Notes: generated by a model not told the origin, from the sequence alone. Positions 42,879-51,658 are shown, counted from the stretch's first letter. The stretch: DNA of 64,000 nt from Pseudoduganella ginsengisoli (GCF_009720865.1 NZ_WNLA01000014.1:1-64000); one strand, 5' to 3'. A program made the numbers and translations.

Positions 42879-43417
42879 TGCACCGGCCTTTCGTATTTAT
42901 TATCGAGATGCGTCTTGCCGGCCAGTGCGGCGATACGTTTGATCAATTCAGATACGCCCTGTACCGTCAGCAAGGCAAAGCCGATCGGCACGATGATTTT
43001 GATGGGGTAACGGGGCAAGCCGCCGGAATTGCTGGATTGTTCCAGCACGTCCCACGAAGGCATGAACAGCGACGTCCACGACAGCCACGCAAATAAAATG
43101 CAGGCCGGGAACAGGAAAAAAATAATGCCAAATACGTCGATCCACAGTTGCGCACGTTCCGAAACGTGGCCGTAGACCAGATCCACGCGCACGTGTTCAT
43201 TGCGCTGGAACGTATAAGATGCCCCCAGCATGACGGCCGCGCCAAACAGATACCACTGCATTTCCAGCAGGGAATTGGAGCTCCAGTCGAAGCCATAGCG
43301 GATCAGTGCATTACTGGCACTGATGACACAGGATAAAAGTATCATCACGTTGGCCAGCTGGCCGCAGCGGTACCCGATCTTGTCGAGAACGGATGACAGC
43401 CGTAATAAGCCCTGCAT
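42875..43417 (-). CDS. dctQ: TRAP transporter small permease (DctQ type)
   Basis: ATG 43417 follows GGGGAGacaact; the longer frame has no ribosome site. The 180-residue protein has four membrane helices (VMILLSCVISASNALIRY, FGAAVMLGASYTFQ, VFGIIFFLFPACILFAWLS, IIVPIGFALLTVQGVSELIKRI) with the DctQ pattern NEHVRVDLVYGHVSERAQLWID. It pairs with DctM to form the membrane part of a TRAP transporter. It is the first gene of the operon; one copy of the dispersed palindrome lies 120 bases upstream. Confidence 0.92.
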   Translation of the reverse strand: MQGLLRLSSVLDKIGYRCGQLANVMILLSCVISASNALIRYGFDWSSNSLLEMQWYLFGAAVMLGASYTFQRNEHVRVDLVYGHVSERAQLWIDVFGIIFFLFPACILFAWLSWTSLFMPSWDVLEQSSNSGGLPRYPIKIIVPIGFALLTVQGVSELIKRIAALAGKTHLDNKYERPVQ

Positions 43418-43536
43418 AGTTGTCTCCCCAAACAGCGCATACATACATATGGCCATTCGTTATTGATGTAAAAGAATAGTTGTCAGGATACTAGCTGATA
43501 CCGCGCAGGTTGAACAGCTATCAGCATGCCTTTTAC

Positions 43537-43548
43537 GTGATGCGTCAC
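43537..43548. repeat. Dispersed palindrome site 7 (GTGATGCGTCAC)
   Basis: One-mismatch copy, identical to site 1, between the divergent dctQ and YodC-like genes. Shoulders are TTTTAC and GCAAATTTG. It is 120 bases from dctQ and 83 from the YodC-like start. Confidence 0.7.
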
Positions 43549-43630
43549 GCAAATTTGTGCGCACAGGCAAAGTAGCGCCCCCATGCTATCCCCTCCTCCA
43601 CAATGGAATCAATATGAAAGGAGGCGCGAG

Positions 43631-43882
43631 ATGCGTGGAGAACGACCAAAAGATGGCGATGTGGTGCGGCCGATCGGCTGGCGCCAGAAAATGATGGTGG
43701 TGGGGCCGGAAGTGGCGGCGCCCGGCGTGGAAGATGGCGTGCGGTGCCGCTGGCGCGACCATGACGGGGCGCACGAGCAAGTGTTCAGCGCGGGCCAGCT
43801 GGAAATCGTCAAGACCCGCGCCGAATTCAAATCCCGCCCGCGCCGCACGATATTCCTGCGGCGCTGGCTGGTACGAAGTTAG
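43631..43882 (+). CDS. YodC-like small protein (DUF2158 family)
   Basis: An 83-residue protein; ATG 43631 has a perfect AGGAGG 7 bases upstream. It has the DUF2158 pattern: DGDVVRPIGWRQKMMVVG, then VRCRWRDHDGAHEQVFSAGQLEIV. The fold is a small SH3-like barrel, usually cytoplasmic and of unknown function. The last 25 residues are strongly basic (KSRPRRTIFLRRWLVRS), which might bind nucleic acid or membrane. It converges on the next gene, 13 bases away. Confidence 0.82.
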   Translation: MRGERPKDGDVVRPIGWRQKMMVVGPEVAAPGVEDGVRCRWRDHDGAHEQVFSAGQLEIVKTRAEFKSRPRRTIFLRRWLVRS

Positions 43883-43895
43883 GGGGCGTTACCGA

Positions 43896-44339
43896 TCAGC
43901 GGCCCATCGATGTCGGTGGTTCTGTATCCCAGTAAAATGCGGCAGACCGGCTGCCGCCGTTGCCGACGGTAATCGTGCGCAGCTGTTGCCGGCCATCCAC
44001 GTTGGCCGTGACACGATAGCGTCCCGGCGGCAATTGCGCATACAGCAGCGGACCGGCATCGTTCGCCTGCAGCCGCACATTGCCCCGCATGTCGCGCACC
44101 TCGACGTCCGCACCGGAACGGTATTCACCGGTTCCTTTATCGGCAAACGTCAGTTTCACGTTGTATTGGGGACTCACCTCCTGCATGGCCTGGCGCTCTT
44201 CGCTGCCGACGCCGCCCGTGACGTAATTCACGCCATTGGACGACTGTTGCGCAATTTCTTGAGCGGAAACTGCCGTGCAGAAAGCGCTGCAAGCCAGCGC
44301 TGCCGCCGCCAGCGCGCTGAACGGTTTCATCTGGTTCAT
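43896..44339 (-). CDS. Exported protein with a transthyretin/carboxypeptidase-regulatory-like domain
   Basis: ATG 44339 has GGGAG 10 bases upstream and starts a signal peptide (MKPFSALAAAALACSAFCTAVSA). The mature 120 residues carry NVKLTFADKGTGEYRSGADVEVRDMRGNV, then LLYAQLPPGRYRVTANVDGR, the pattern of a carboxypeptidase-regulatory/transthyretin-like beta-sandwich found in many secreted proteins. No enzyme motif is present. Periplasmic or surface role is likely. It stands alone, 80 bases from the molybdoenzyme gene that ends upstream on the same strand. Confidence 0.8.
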   Translation of the reverse strand: MNQMKPFSALAAAALACSAFCTAVSAQEIAQQSSNGVNYVTGGVGSEERQAMQEVSPQYNVKLTFADKGTGEYRSGADVEVRDMRGNVRLQANDAGPLLYAQLPPGRYRVTANVDGRQQLRTITVGNGGSRSAAFYWDTEPPTSMGR

Positions 44340-44418
44340 GATCTCTGCTCCCATCCGTGATGATGCGGGCAGTATCGGCTTTCCAGCGTGCGGACGGCGC
44401 GAGTATGCCGCCCGGAAA

Positions 44419-46725
44419 TCACGGACGTTCGATCAAGACGGGTACTTCCTTGAACGCAGGCGTATTGGAGCCGCGCGCGGTCAAGCCTGGCGGCGACAAG
44501 GGCGTCAATTCCGGGAAATAGCCAAATACGTCATCGCCAACGATCGGGTATTGCACCAGACGGTAGCCTTCCACCTTGCGTTCGATGCCGTCCAGCGAAG
44601 CGCCGCGCACATTGACGATGTCGCCATCGTTGAAACCCAGGCGCGCCAGCGTGGCCGCACCAATGAACAACACTTTGCGCGTGTGGTGCACGCCGCGATA
44701 GCGGTCCACTTCGCCACGCGGATCGTGATACACGGTCGTGTTGTACTGGCGATGCGCCCGTACGGTAGCCAGGCACAGCACTTTATCGCCATAGACGGCA
44801 CGGGCCCGGTCCATGATGGTTTCAGCAGGCAGCGCATGCGCAGCAAAATTTGCCTTACTTGTGTCGGTTTTCCAGATCCGCAATGCCGCCGTATTGGGCA
44901 AATGGAAGCCGCGGCGCTGGCGGATATTCTTGTTGTAATTCGAAAATCCCGCTACGGCGCCTTCGGCCACCTGTTCGATGTAATTGCGCGTGGTGTCGTA
45001 ATCGCGGCCCATGGCGCGCCAGTCAATGGTGGAGTCCGGCAAAGTATGGCGCGCCAGTTCCGTCACGATAAACGGTTCCGAACGCAGCTTGCCGCTGGCG
45101 GGACGGTTGCGCCCCGTCGATGCGTGCACCATGCTGGCCGTATCTTCCACGCTGACGAATTGCTGGCCATTGTCTTGTTCATCGTGTTCCGTACGGCCCA
45201 GGCAAGGCAGCAGCAAGCCGACCTGGCCTGGGTACAAGTGCGTGCGATTGAGTTTCGTGGCAATGTGCACCGTCAGCTTGCAGCGCGACAGCGCTGCCAG
45301 CACGCGGGGACTGTCCGGCCCTGCCACCGCGAAGTTGCCGCCCAGTCCTGTGAACGCATGCACTGAGCCGTCAAGCAAGCCGTTGATGGTCCCCACTGCG
45401 TCAAGGCCAGGCGCGCTGGGCGGCGTAAAGCCGAATACGCGCTGCAAACCCTGCAGCCATTCCGCTTTTGGCCGGTTGGTCACGCCCACCGTACGGTCGC
45501 CCTGCACATTCGAGTGGCCGCGCACTGGCATCACGCCGGCGCCAGGCTTGCCGACATTGCCGCGCAATAGCATCAAATTGACCAGCATCTGGATGGTTTC
45601 AATCGCATATTCGTGCTGCGTCAATCCCATGCACCACGTGGCAATGGTGGCGTCCGATGCGACATACGTGCGGGCCGCCGCTTCCATTTGCATGCGGCTC
45701 AAGCCGCTGGCGCGTTCAATCGCGCGCCAGTCCTGCGACCTTACCACTGCCGCCATCGCTTCAAAACCTTGCGTGTGCTCAGTAATAAAGCTGCGATCCA
45801 ATACGGTCCCGCCGGCCGCTTCGTCGGCTGCCAGCACGGCTTTGATGATACCGGTCAGCGCCGCGAGGTCGCCGCCCACACGCACCTGGTAATACTCGTC
45901 CGCAATCGGCGTGCTGGCGCCAGTCAGCATTTCCGTGGGCGACTGGGGATCCGTAAATTGCTGCAATCCGCGCTCCAGCAGCGGATTGAACACCACGATA
46001 CGCGCCCCGCGCTTCTTTGCCTCACGCAAATCGCCCAGCATGCGCGGGTGGTTGGTTGCGGGATTCTGGCCAAAGACAAAGATCGCCTGCGCGTGTTCGA
46101 AATCCTCGCGTGTGACAGTCGCCTTGCCTACCCCCAGCGACAGGCGCAGCGCATCGCCGGACGATTCATGGCAATAGTTCGATGAATCCGGCATATTGTT
46201 GGTGCCAAAGGCGCGCGCAAACAATTGGTACGGGAACGCGGCTTCATTGCTGCTGCGGCCCGACGCATAAAATACTGCGCGGTTCGGGCTGTCCAGGCTG
46301 CGCAGCGCATCGCCCGCCATGGTAAACGCCTGTTCCCAGCCGATTTCCCGGTACGTATCGGAACCCGCATCGTACAGCATCGGCGCCGTCAGGCGGCCGA
46401 TGGCTTCCAGCTGCCACTCTTCGCGGGTGCGCAATTGCGTCACCGTGTGCTGCGCAAAATATTCCGGCGTGGCGCGCTTTGGCGTCGCTTCGTGGGCGAT
46501 GGCCCATGCGCCCTGCTCGCAAAAATCCACGGATTTATCGTTGGGCGAATCAGGATACGCACAACCGGGGCAGTCGATTCCCTGCGGCTGGTTCACATGC
46601 GGCAGCGTTTTCAGGGCAGGCAGCGCGCCGTTGCCCTGCAAGGCGCTGGCGGCGCCGCGCAGCGAACCAAAGCCGCCGGCCGGCTTGTCGTACGCGTGGA
46701 TCGGAATGGTTTTCGAAGTGGTCAT
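44419..46725 (-). CDS. FdhF/YdeP-family molybdopterin oxidoreductase
   Basis: A 768-residue molybdoenzyme matching YdeP in length. ATG 46725 (MTTSKTIPIHAYDKPAGGFG) is the likely start; 46785 is possible. Early Cys residues (GIDCPGCAYPDSP, DFCEQGAW) fit an Fe-S cluster. The central part has the molybdopterin motifs (YHESSGDALRLSLGVGKATVTREDFEHAQAIFVFGQNPATNHPR, MLLRGNVGKPGAGVMPVRGHSNVQGDRTVG). The C-terminal cofactor domain has LATVRAHRQYNTTVYH. E. coli YdeP is linked to acid resistance; no formate electron partners are present. The next gene upstream is an NADH-dehydrogenase-like flavoprotein 90 bases away, possibly in one transcript. Confidence 0.92.
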   Translation of the reverse strand: MTTSKTIPIHAYDKPAGGFGSLRGAASALQGNGALPALKTLPHVNQPQGIDCPGCAYPDSPNDKSVDFCEQGAWAIAHEATPKRATPEYFAQHTVTQLRTREEWQLEAIGRLTAPMLYDAGSDTYREIGWEQAFTMAGDALRSLDSPNRAVFYASGRSSNEAAFPYQLFARAFGTNNMPDSSNYCHESSGDALRLSLGVGKATVTREDFEHAQAIFVFGQNPATNHPRMLGDLREAKKRGARIVVFNPLLERGLQQFTDPQSPTEMLTGASTPIADEYYQVRVGGDLAALTGIIKAVLAADEAAGGTVLDRSFITEHTQGFEAMAAVVRSQDWRAIERASGLSRMQMEAAARTYVASDATIATWCMGLTQHEYAIETIQMLVNLMLLRGNVGKPGAGVMPVRGHSNVQGDRTVGVTNRPKAEWLQGLQRVFGFTPPSAPGLDAVGTINGLLDGSVHAFTGLGGNFAVAGPDSPRVLAALSRCKLTVHIATKLNRTHLYPGQVGLLLPCLGRTEHDEQDNGQQFVSVEDTASMVHASTGRNRPASGKLRSEPFIVTELARHTLPDSTIDWRAMGRDYDTTRNYIEQVAEGAVAGFSNYNKNIRQRRGFHLPNTAALRIWKTDTSKANFAAHALPAETIMDRARAVYGDKVLCLATVRAHRQYNTTVYHDPRGEVDRYRGVHHTRKVLFIGAATLARLGFNDGDIVNVRGASLDGIERKVEGYRLVQYPIVGDDVFGYFPELTPLSPPGLTARGSNTPAFKEVPVLIERP

Positions 46726-46814
46726 GACGGCTGGCGCAGTGTCGCAGTTGTCTATAGGAGTGGCGCGCACTTTATCATACGCCATGCCCAACTCAAATCC
46801 CGTTTGCCGTCCCG

Positions 46815-48017
46815 TTATCCCTTGAATGCCTGCTCGGGATCGGCTGCCGCCAATAATTGCGCACGCTGCGGCGCCGGCGGATAGATCCACTGCGTATTGA
46901 TCTTGATTTTCAAGTCTTTCGCGTCGGCGCCCGCCATGGCCACATCGCGCTGCCAGCCTTGCGTGAAGACCGCACCCCAGCCGCCCAAGTCCAGGCACGT
47001 CACGTACACAGGCTGGCGATATAGTTGCGTTGGCAGCCCCAGCAAATCACAGGCGGCGTTGTGGCCCGCATAGCGGCCAGTGACCAAAGCATGCTGGCAA
47101 GCCATCAGCGTATGGTGGCCGTCGTCATCCGTGATTGCTGCAGCGGCGTCGCCTGCCGCAAAGATGCCGCCCCCCCCTGGTACGCGCAAATCAGCGTCCA
47201 CTACCGCCCGGCCCAGCGCATCCGTGGCTGCCGCCACTTGCGCTGCCAAGGCGCTGGCGCGCATTCCGCCAGTCCAGATGACCGTGGCGCTGGCGATGCG
47301 TTCGCCGTTGGCCAGCACCACGCCGCCGGCATCGAGCGCAGTCACTGCCTGGCCCAGTAGGCGTTCGATGCCCAGACTGTCCAGCGCCTGTTCAATCACA
47401 GGGCGGGGACCGCCTCCCAGGTCAGGCCCGACAGCCGCCTCTTGCTCGACCAGCACGATACGGGGTTGCACGCCCGGCAGCATGGTTTGCAGCCGGCCTG
47501 GCAATTCGCAAGCCAGTTCGATCCCGGTAAATCCGGCGCCGGCAATGACGAACGTATTGCGCGACGGCGTATCTGGCCGGGCTGCGAGGGTTTTCAAGTG
47601 GGCATCGAGTTCCGCCGCATCAGCAGCCTGGTCGATGCTATAGGCATACTGCTCCAGTCCCGGAATGGCCGGCCGGTGCATGGCGCTGCCTGCCGCCAGC
47701 ACCAGCCGGTCATAGGCTACAGATTGTATGGCGCCATCGGCGCCTGCCAGCTCCACGTGGCTGTCTTGCCGGTGCACGCGCTGCACCGCGCCCTGGATGT
47801 ACCGTATGCCTGCTGCCTGCAAATGCGGCGAGATGTCCGTGCTCCATGCAGCCGGGTCGCCTTCGTGCAAGCGGGGCCGCAGCGCCAATTGCGGCTGGGG
47901 CGACACCAGCGCGACTTCCACATCCATGACGCTGTGCTGATCCAGTACACGCGCCGCTGCAAGCGCCGCCCACAGCCCGGCAAAACCGCTTCCCACCACC
48001 AAAATCGTTCGTGCCAT
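46815..48017 (-). CDS. NADH dehydrogenase type II-like FAD/NAD(P)-binding oxidoreductase
   Basis: A 400-residue flavoprotein with AAGGAG before ATG. It has the FAD Rossmann motif (ILVVGSGFAGLWAALAAARV), then LALRPRLHE, and a second nucleotide fold (NTFVIAGAGFTGIELACELPG). The final FAD site is VPGGGGIFAAGDAAAAIT. It matches the NDH-2/Ndh-like family, which moves electrons from NADH to quinone at the inner membrane face. The C-terminus has no clear membrane helix. It is divergent from an Rrf2 regulator gene, and the shared gap holds a candidate operator. With the downstream molybdoenzyme it may form an electron-transfer unit. Confidence 0.9.
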   Translation of the reverse strand: MARTILVVGSGFAGLWAALAAARVLDQHSVMDVEVALVSPQPQLALRPRLHEGDPAAWSTDISPHLQAAGIRYIQGAVQRVHRQDSHVELAGADGAIQSVAYDRLVLAAGSAMHRPAIPGLEQYAYSIDQAADAAELDAHLKTLAARPDTPSRNTFVIAGAGFTGIELACELPGRLQTMLPGVQPRIVLVEQEAAVGPDLGGGPRPVIEQALDSLGIERLLGQAVTALDAGGVVLANGERIASATVIWTGGMRASALAAQVAAATDALGRAVVDADLRVPGGGGIFAAGDAAAAITDDDGHHTLMACQHALVTGRYAGHNAACDLLGLPTQLYRQPVYVTCLDLGGWGAVFTQGWQRDVAMAGADAKDLKIKINTQWIYPPAPQRAQLLAAADPEQAFKG

Positions 48018-48041
48018 TGCATTCTCCTTGATGTAAGATAA

Positions 48042-48066
48042 AACTACGACTTATAGAATCGTAGTT
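48042..48066. promoter_or_regulatory. Inverted repeat AACTACGA-N9-TCGTAGTT, candidate Rrf2 operator
   Basis: A perfect 8-bp inverted repeat lies 25 bases upstream of the flavoprotein ATG. A third half-site AACTACGA (48133-48140) lies 22 bases upstream of the Rrf2 start. Shared half-sites in front of both divergent genes point to binding by the Rrf2 protein, so it would control itself and the flavoprotein. Binding is inferred. Confidence 0.6.
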
Positions 48067-48161
48067 AACGATATAGCATTCCTTCGGCTGGTGCAAGCTT
48101 GCCAGCAGAGCGTGCACTCCGCTATGCTGAAAAACTACGAGTGATTTAGTCGGGGTTTGTT

Positions 48162-48698
48162 ATGTCGCATATCAGTACCGGTGTTGAATATGCACTGCAC
48201 TGTTTGGTGTTCTTGTCGAATCGGAGCGGCGAAGAAGCCAGCGCCAAGGATTTGGCCGAATTACAGGGCATACCGGCCGATTACGTGGCGAAACTGTTCA
48301 CCAAACTCAGCAAGGCAGGACTGGTGCGGGCAACGGAAGGCGTCAGGGGTGGTTTTGCGCTGGCCCGTGCGCCTGCGGCGATTTCCGTGCTGGAGGTGGT
48401 CGACGCCATCGATGGCGGCAAGCCACTGTTTGAATGCCGTGAAGTGCGGCAGCGCTGTGCGGTATTTGAAGGGAATGAGCCGGACTGGACAGGGGTACCG
48501 CCTTGCACGATACACGCCGTGATGCTGTCAGCGGAGCAGCGTATGCGCGAAGAGCTGGGCAGCCACACGCTGGCCGACCTGGTGCAGCGGGTCATTGCCG
48601 TCACGCCCCCCTCCTATAACCAGGCAGTCGTGCGGTGGCTCGATGGCCGGGCGGCCAGCAAACATAAAGCGCAAAACAAGCGGCCGGACAACGCTTGA
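48162..48698 (+). CDS. Rrf2-family transcriptional regulator
   Basis: A 178-residue regulator with the Rrf2 winged helix (STGVEYALHCLVFLSNRSG, SAKDLAELQGIPADYVAKLFTKLSKAGLV) and RGGFALARAP. The sensor region holds three or more Cys (FECREVRQRC, PPCTIH), as in Fe-S-cluster Rrf2 proteins such as NsrR and IscR, so it may sense nitric oxide or redox state. It is divergent from the NDH-2-like gene and converges on hmp; the inverted repeat at 48042-48066 is a likely target. Its N-terminus differs from classical NsrR, so a narrower name is not given. Confidence 0.9.
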   Translation: MSHISTGVEYALHCLVFLSNRSGEEASAKDLAELQGIPADYVAKLFTKLSKAGLVRATEGVRGGFALARAPAAISVLEVVDAIDGGKPLFECREVRQRCAVFEGNEPDWTGVPPCTIHAVMLSAEQRMREELGSHTLADLVQRVIAVTPPSYNQAVVRWLDGRAASKHKAQNKRPDNA

Positions 48699-48716
48699 TG
48701 CCGGCCGCGCCACACG

Positions 48717-49892
48717 TTATTGCAAAGCTTCGGCGGGACCGAAGAATTCATAGTGGGTCTGGGTTTCCGGCACGCCCAGGTCACGCAAGTGGGATTTCAC
48801 GGCTTGCATAAAGCCCTTCGGGCCCAGGAAATACGCATCGACGTCGCGGTTTTCCGGCAGCCATGCGCGCAATTGTTCCTTGCTCAAATAACCGGCAGCA
48901 TGGGCCTGGCCATCTTCATCACGTTCATAGACATAGTGACGGCGCAGTTGCGGATGCACGCCGGCCAAGTGGTCGATATGGCCGCGGAATGCATGCACGG
49001 CCTTGTTGCGGGCCGCGTGGATAAAATGCACCGGACGCTGCGTCCGCAACGCGGAAGCCAGCATGGCCAGGGTTGGCGTAATGCCGACGCCGCCGCTGAT
49101 CAACACCAATGGCTTGTCGCTTTGCTTCAGGACGAAGTCGCCGGCTGGCGGGAACAGATTCACGGTATCGCCCAGGTTGACCTGGTTGTGCAGGTAATTT
49201 GACATCTTGCCGCCGGCTTCGCGCTTGACACTAATGCGGTACGTTTCGCCGTTCGACAAGGCCGACAGCGAATAGTTGCGGCGTTGTTCAGTACCATCGA
49301 TGGTGGCGACGACCGTCGTATATTGGCCTGGCTGATAGGCCATCACTTTGCCGCCATCGGCGGGCGCCAGCACAAACGACGTGATTTCATCGCTTTCCGC
49401 CGTCTTGCCCACGACCTTGAAAGCGCGGGCGCCACGCCAGCCGCCTTCGGCTTCCGCATTGGCGTCGTAAGCTTGCTGTTCCGCGCCTATCAGAATGTCC
49501 GCCAGTTGGCCATACGCTGCGCCCCAGGCTTCCAGCACGGCATCAGTCGCCACTTCCGCGCCCAGCACTTCACGGATCGCACCCAGCAACGCTGCGCCCA
49601 CCATAGGATAGTGTTCACGCTGGATTTGCAGCGATACGTGTTTGTTGACAATGGCGCCGACCAGCGGACCCAGCGCCTCCAGGCGGTCGATGTTTGATGC
49701 ATACATCAGGATGCTGTTGGCCAGCGCACGCTGCTGGGTACCGCCATGCTGGTGTGCCTGGTTGAAGAATGGCACGACTTGCGGGTATTCACGGAACAAC
49801 TTTTGGTAAAAGTGGCGCGTCAACGTTTCACCGCCTTCTTTGAGGATCGGTACGGTGGCAGTGATGATGGCACGGTGTTCTTGGGACAGCAT
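48717..49892 (-). CDS. hmp: Flavohaemoprotein (nitric oxide dioxygenase)
   Basis: ATG 49892 (MLSQEHRAIITATVPILKEG) is the family's usual N-terminus; the extension to 50027 is promoter sequence. The 391-residue protein has the globin domain with the distal/proximal region (FFNQAHQHGGTQQRALANSILMYA, VSLQIQREHYPMVGAALLGAI). The FAD domain contains YQPGQYTTVV and RNYSLSA, and the NAD domain has LISGGVGITPTLAMLASAL. It oxidises NO to nitrate using O2 and NADH. An FNR-like dyad and an NsrR-like palindrome lie upstream, matching NO and oxygen control. An Rrf2 gene is next door. Confidence 0.94.
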   Translation of the reverse strand: MLSQEHRAIITATVPILKEGGETLTRHFYQKLFREYPQVVPFFNQAHQHGGTQQRALANSILMYASNIDRLEALGPLVGAIVNKHVSLQIQREHYPMVGAALLGAIREVLGAEVATDAVLEAWGAAYGQLADILIGAEQQAYDANAEAEGGWRGARAFKVVGKTAESDEITSFVLAPADGGKVMAYQPGQYTTVVATIDGTEQRRNYSLSALSNGETYRISVKREAGGKMSNYLHNQVNLGDTVNLFPPAGDFVLKQSDKPLVLISGGVGITPTLAMLASALRTQRPVHFIHAARNKAVHAFRGHIDHLAGVHPQLRRHYVYERDEDGQAHAAGYLSKEQLRAWLPENRDVDAYFLGPKGFMQAVKSHLRDLGVPETQTHYEFFGPAEALQ

Positions 49893-49937
49893 AGCGAGGC
49901 AGCCTTTCTTAAGCAAAGTTACGGGTGCATAGGTTTC

Positions 49938-49951
49938 TTGATATGCGTCAA
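49938..49951 (-). promoter_or_regulatory. FNR-like dyad upstream of hmp (TTGATATGCGTCAA)
   Basis: TTGAT-ATGC-GTCAA matches the FNR consensus in nine of ten defined bases, 46 bases before the hmp ATG. The position suits either repression or activation by an FNR/Dnr protein. Confidence 0.5.
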
Positions 49952-49971
49952 CTATATCGGGTTTCCCATTA

Positions 49972-49992
49972 ACATGCAAATATTTTACATGT
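49972..49992 (-). promoter_or_regulatory. AT-rich palindrome upstream of hmp, candidate NsrR-type site
   Basis: ACATGCAAA and TTTACATGT are inverted halves with a 3-base centre, 80 bases before the hmp ATG. The layout and AT content resemble NO-responsive NsrR operators, but the exact consensus for this species is unknown. Confidence 0.4.
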
Positions 49993-50029
49993 TTAATTTC
50001 GCAAAAAACACGCCCTCGTGGGAGCATGG

Positions 50030-50701
50030 TCAGGAGCGGACCGTATTACTTGCGCTGCCATACAGCCACAGAAATATGGCCGTGGCTGCAGCGGCGCCAG
50101 CGAGTTGCGACAAGATGAAACCAGGCGCATCGGCCAGGCAAATAGCGCCGGCAGCGCCAACGACTTTGGCCAGGGTCAATGCGGGGTTCATGAATGCAGA
50201 AGACGAGCTGAACCAGCACGCGGCCATGACGTAGGCGGAGACGGCAAATGGCGCAATGACGGGGCGTGCGCGGCCGCATCCAATAAACACGGCCAGCAAG
50301 CCAAACGTTGCGACGAATTCTCCCAGCCACTGCCCTATGCCGTGACGCTGCTGCGCTGCCGCCACGAGGAAATCCAGCCCATACATGCCATGCACGGCTG
50401 CCACACCGGTCAGTGCGCCGGCCAGTTGCGCGACAATGTATGGCGCCACATACTCCACACGCAAATTGCCGCGCCACGCGTCAGACAGGGTCAGCACCGG
50501 ATTGAAATAGCCGCCGGAAATGCCGCCAAACGTAAGGATCAGTACGGCCAGCCCCGTGCTCGATACAAGCGCTGTCACCAGTTGCGCCATGGCGGCATCG
50601 CCGCCGGACAGCCGCTGGGCAGCAATACCGCAGCCACCGGAAATCGCCAGCAGCAATGCCGTACCCATGCCTTCCGCCACCATGCGTTTCACGATGCCCA
50701 T
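50030..50701 (-). CDS. Aquaporin/MIP family channel
   Basis: A 223-residue channel with six membrane helices and the two half-helix motifs: the first is NPV (GGYFNPVLTL) instead of NPA, and the second is a standard NPA (SAFMNPALTLAK). ATG 50701 is 8 bases from GGAG; ATG 50707 is too close. MIP proteins pass water, glycerol or small neutral solutes; an altered first motif is seen in some solute-specific members, including metalloid channels, but the substrate cannot be fixed here. It lies upstream of hmp on the same strand with 137 bases between. Confidence 0.88.
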   Translation of the reverse strand: MGIVKRMVAEGMGTALLLAISGGCGIAAQRLSGGDAAMAQLVTALVSSTGLAVLILTFGGISGGYFNPVLTLSDAWRGNLRVEYVAPYIVAQLAGALTGVAAVHGMYGLDFLVAAAQQRHGIGQWLGEFVATFGLLAVFIGCGRARPVIAPFAVSAYVMAACWFSSSSAFMNPALTLAKVVGAAGAICLADAPGFILSQLAGAAAATAIFLWLYGSASNTVRS

Positions 50702-50905
50702 GCACATGTCTCCAGTACAAAAGGCGTACTGTAGGGCAACTCATCCCAACGCTTATCAGGCGTTGTCAATACTTGCTATGACGCCAGCACTGCCATGCCG
50801 ACGGGCGAAAGGACCTGACGGCGGCGGGGCCGGCACGGCAATGACAGACCGACTGGACTTTAGAGGACGCTTGACATGGGGTAATGCAATTGTTTCAATG
50901 CCGGC

Positions 50906-51658
50906 ATGTTGCTATCCAAACTCATCCACTTCGTTGTATTGCCCCCTGCCAGCCTGTTAATCGTCGCCCTGATCGGCCTGGCGCTGCGCCGCCGCTCACC
51001 CCGTACTGGCCGCTTCCTGTTCCGTGGCGCGCTGGTTGTGCTGCTGGCTTTGAGTACCCGTATCGTGGGCAACTTTATGCTGGCGCCACTGGAAAACAGT
51101 GCCCCCCCGCTGACTGCGCAAGCTGCCAGCGGGGCGCAAGCCATCGTGGTGCTGACGTCCGGTGTCGTGATGCAATCGCCGGAATACGGTGGGGATGACG
51201 CACCAGACGAGTCGGCGCTGGCGCGCATGCGCTATGCCGCCAGGGTACAGCACGACACGGGCCTGCCCCTGCTGGTCACAGGCGGAAGAATTTATTCTGC
51301 GCAAAAACAATCGCTGGCTGCCAACATGGCGTCGGCACTGCGTCATGATTTTCGTACGGACGTGAAATGGGTAGAGGAAGCTTCCGTCAATACCGCTGAA
51401 AATGCAGCGTTCAGCGCAAGCATCCTGTTGCCGGCAGGGATCAAGCGTATCGTATTGGTGACGCACGCCATGCATATGCAGCGCGCCGAACAAGTATTCC
51501 GTTCAGCCGGTTTTGAAGTGGTGCCTGCACCCACCGCATATTATTCGACGGGACCATTTAACGCGTTCCAGTTACTGCCCAGCAGTTCGGGGTTATCAGC
51601 CAGCTATTACGCGTGCTACGAATGGATCGGCCTGGCATGGTACCGGTTGCGGCACTGA
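50906..51658 (+). CDS. YdcF family (DUF218) envelope protein, ElyC-like
   Basis: A 250-residue protein with two N-terminal membrane helices (LIHFVVLPPASLLIVALIGL and FRGALVVLLALSTRIVGNFM), then the DUF218 domain: QAIVVLTSGVV, LPLLVTGGRI, EEASVNTAENAAFSASIL, RIVLVTHAMHMQRAEQVF and FEVVPAPTAYY. In E. coli the similar ElyC is needed for undecaprenyl phosphate or peptidoglycan metabolism at low temperature. The domain faces the periplasm. Its stop directly abuts the stop of the convergent hybrid kinase gene. Confidence 0.9.
   Translation: MLLSKLIHFVVLPPASLLIVALIGLALRRRSPRTGRFLFRGALVVLLALSTRIVGNFMLAPLENSAPPLTAQAASGAQAIVVLTSGVVMQSPEYGGDDAPDESALARMRYAARVQHDTGLPLLVTGGRIYSAQKQSLAANMASALRHDFRTDVKWVEEASVNTAENAAFSASILLPAGIKRIVLVTHAMHMQRAEQVFRSAGFEVVPAPTAYYSTGPFNAFQLLPSSSGLSASYYACYEWIGLAWYRLRH

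Noticed and set aside
41472..43010. Long open frame opposite the TRAP genes (512 codons)
   Set aside because: It is rich in His, Gln and Arg with no domain, and lies entirely antisense to clear dctM/dctQ coding sequence.
44419..46998. Longer reading of the molybdoenzyme gene to 46998
   Set aside because: The extension overlaps the coding region of the flavoprotein gene and has no family similarity; ATG 46725 gives the normal YdeP length.
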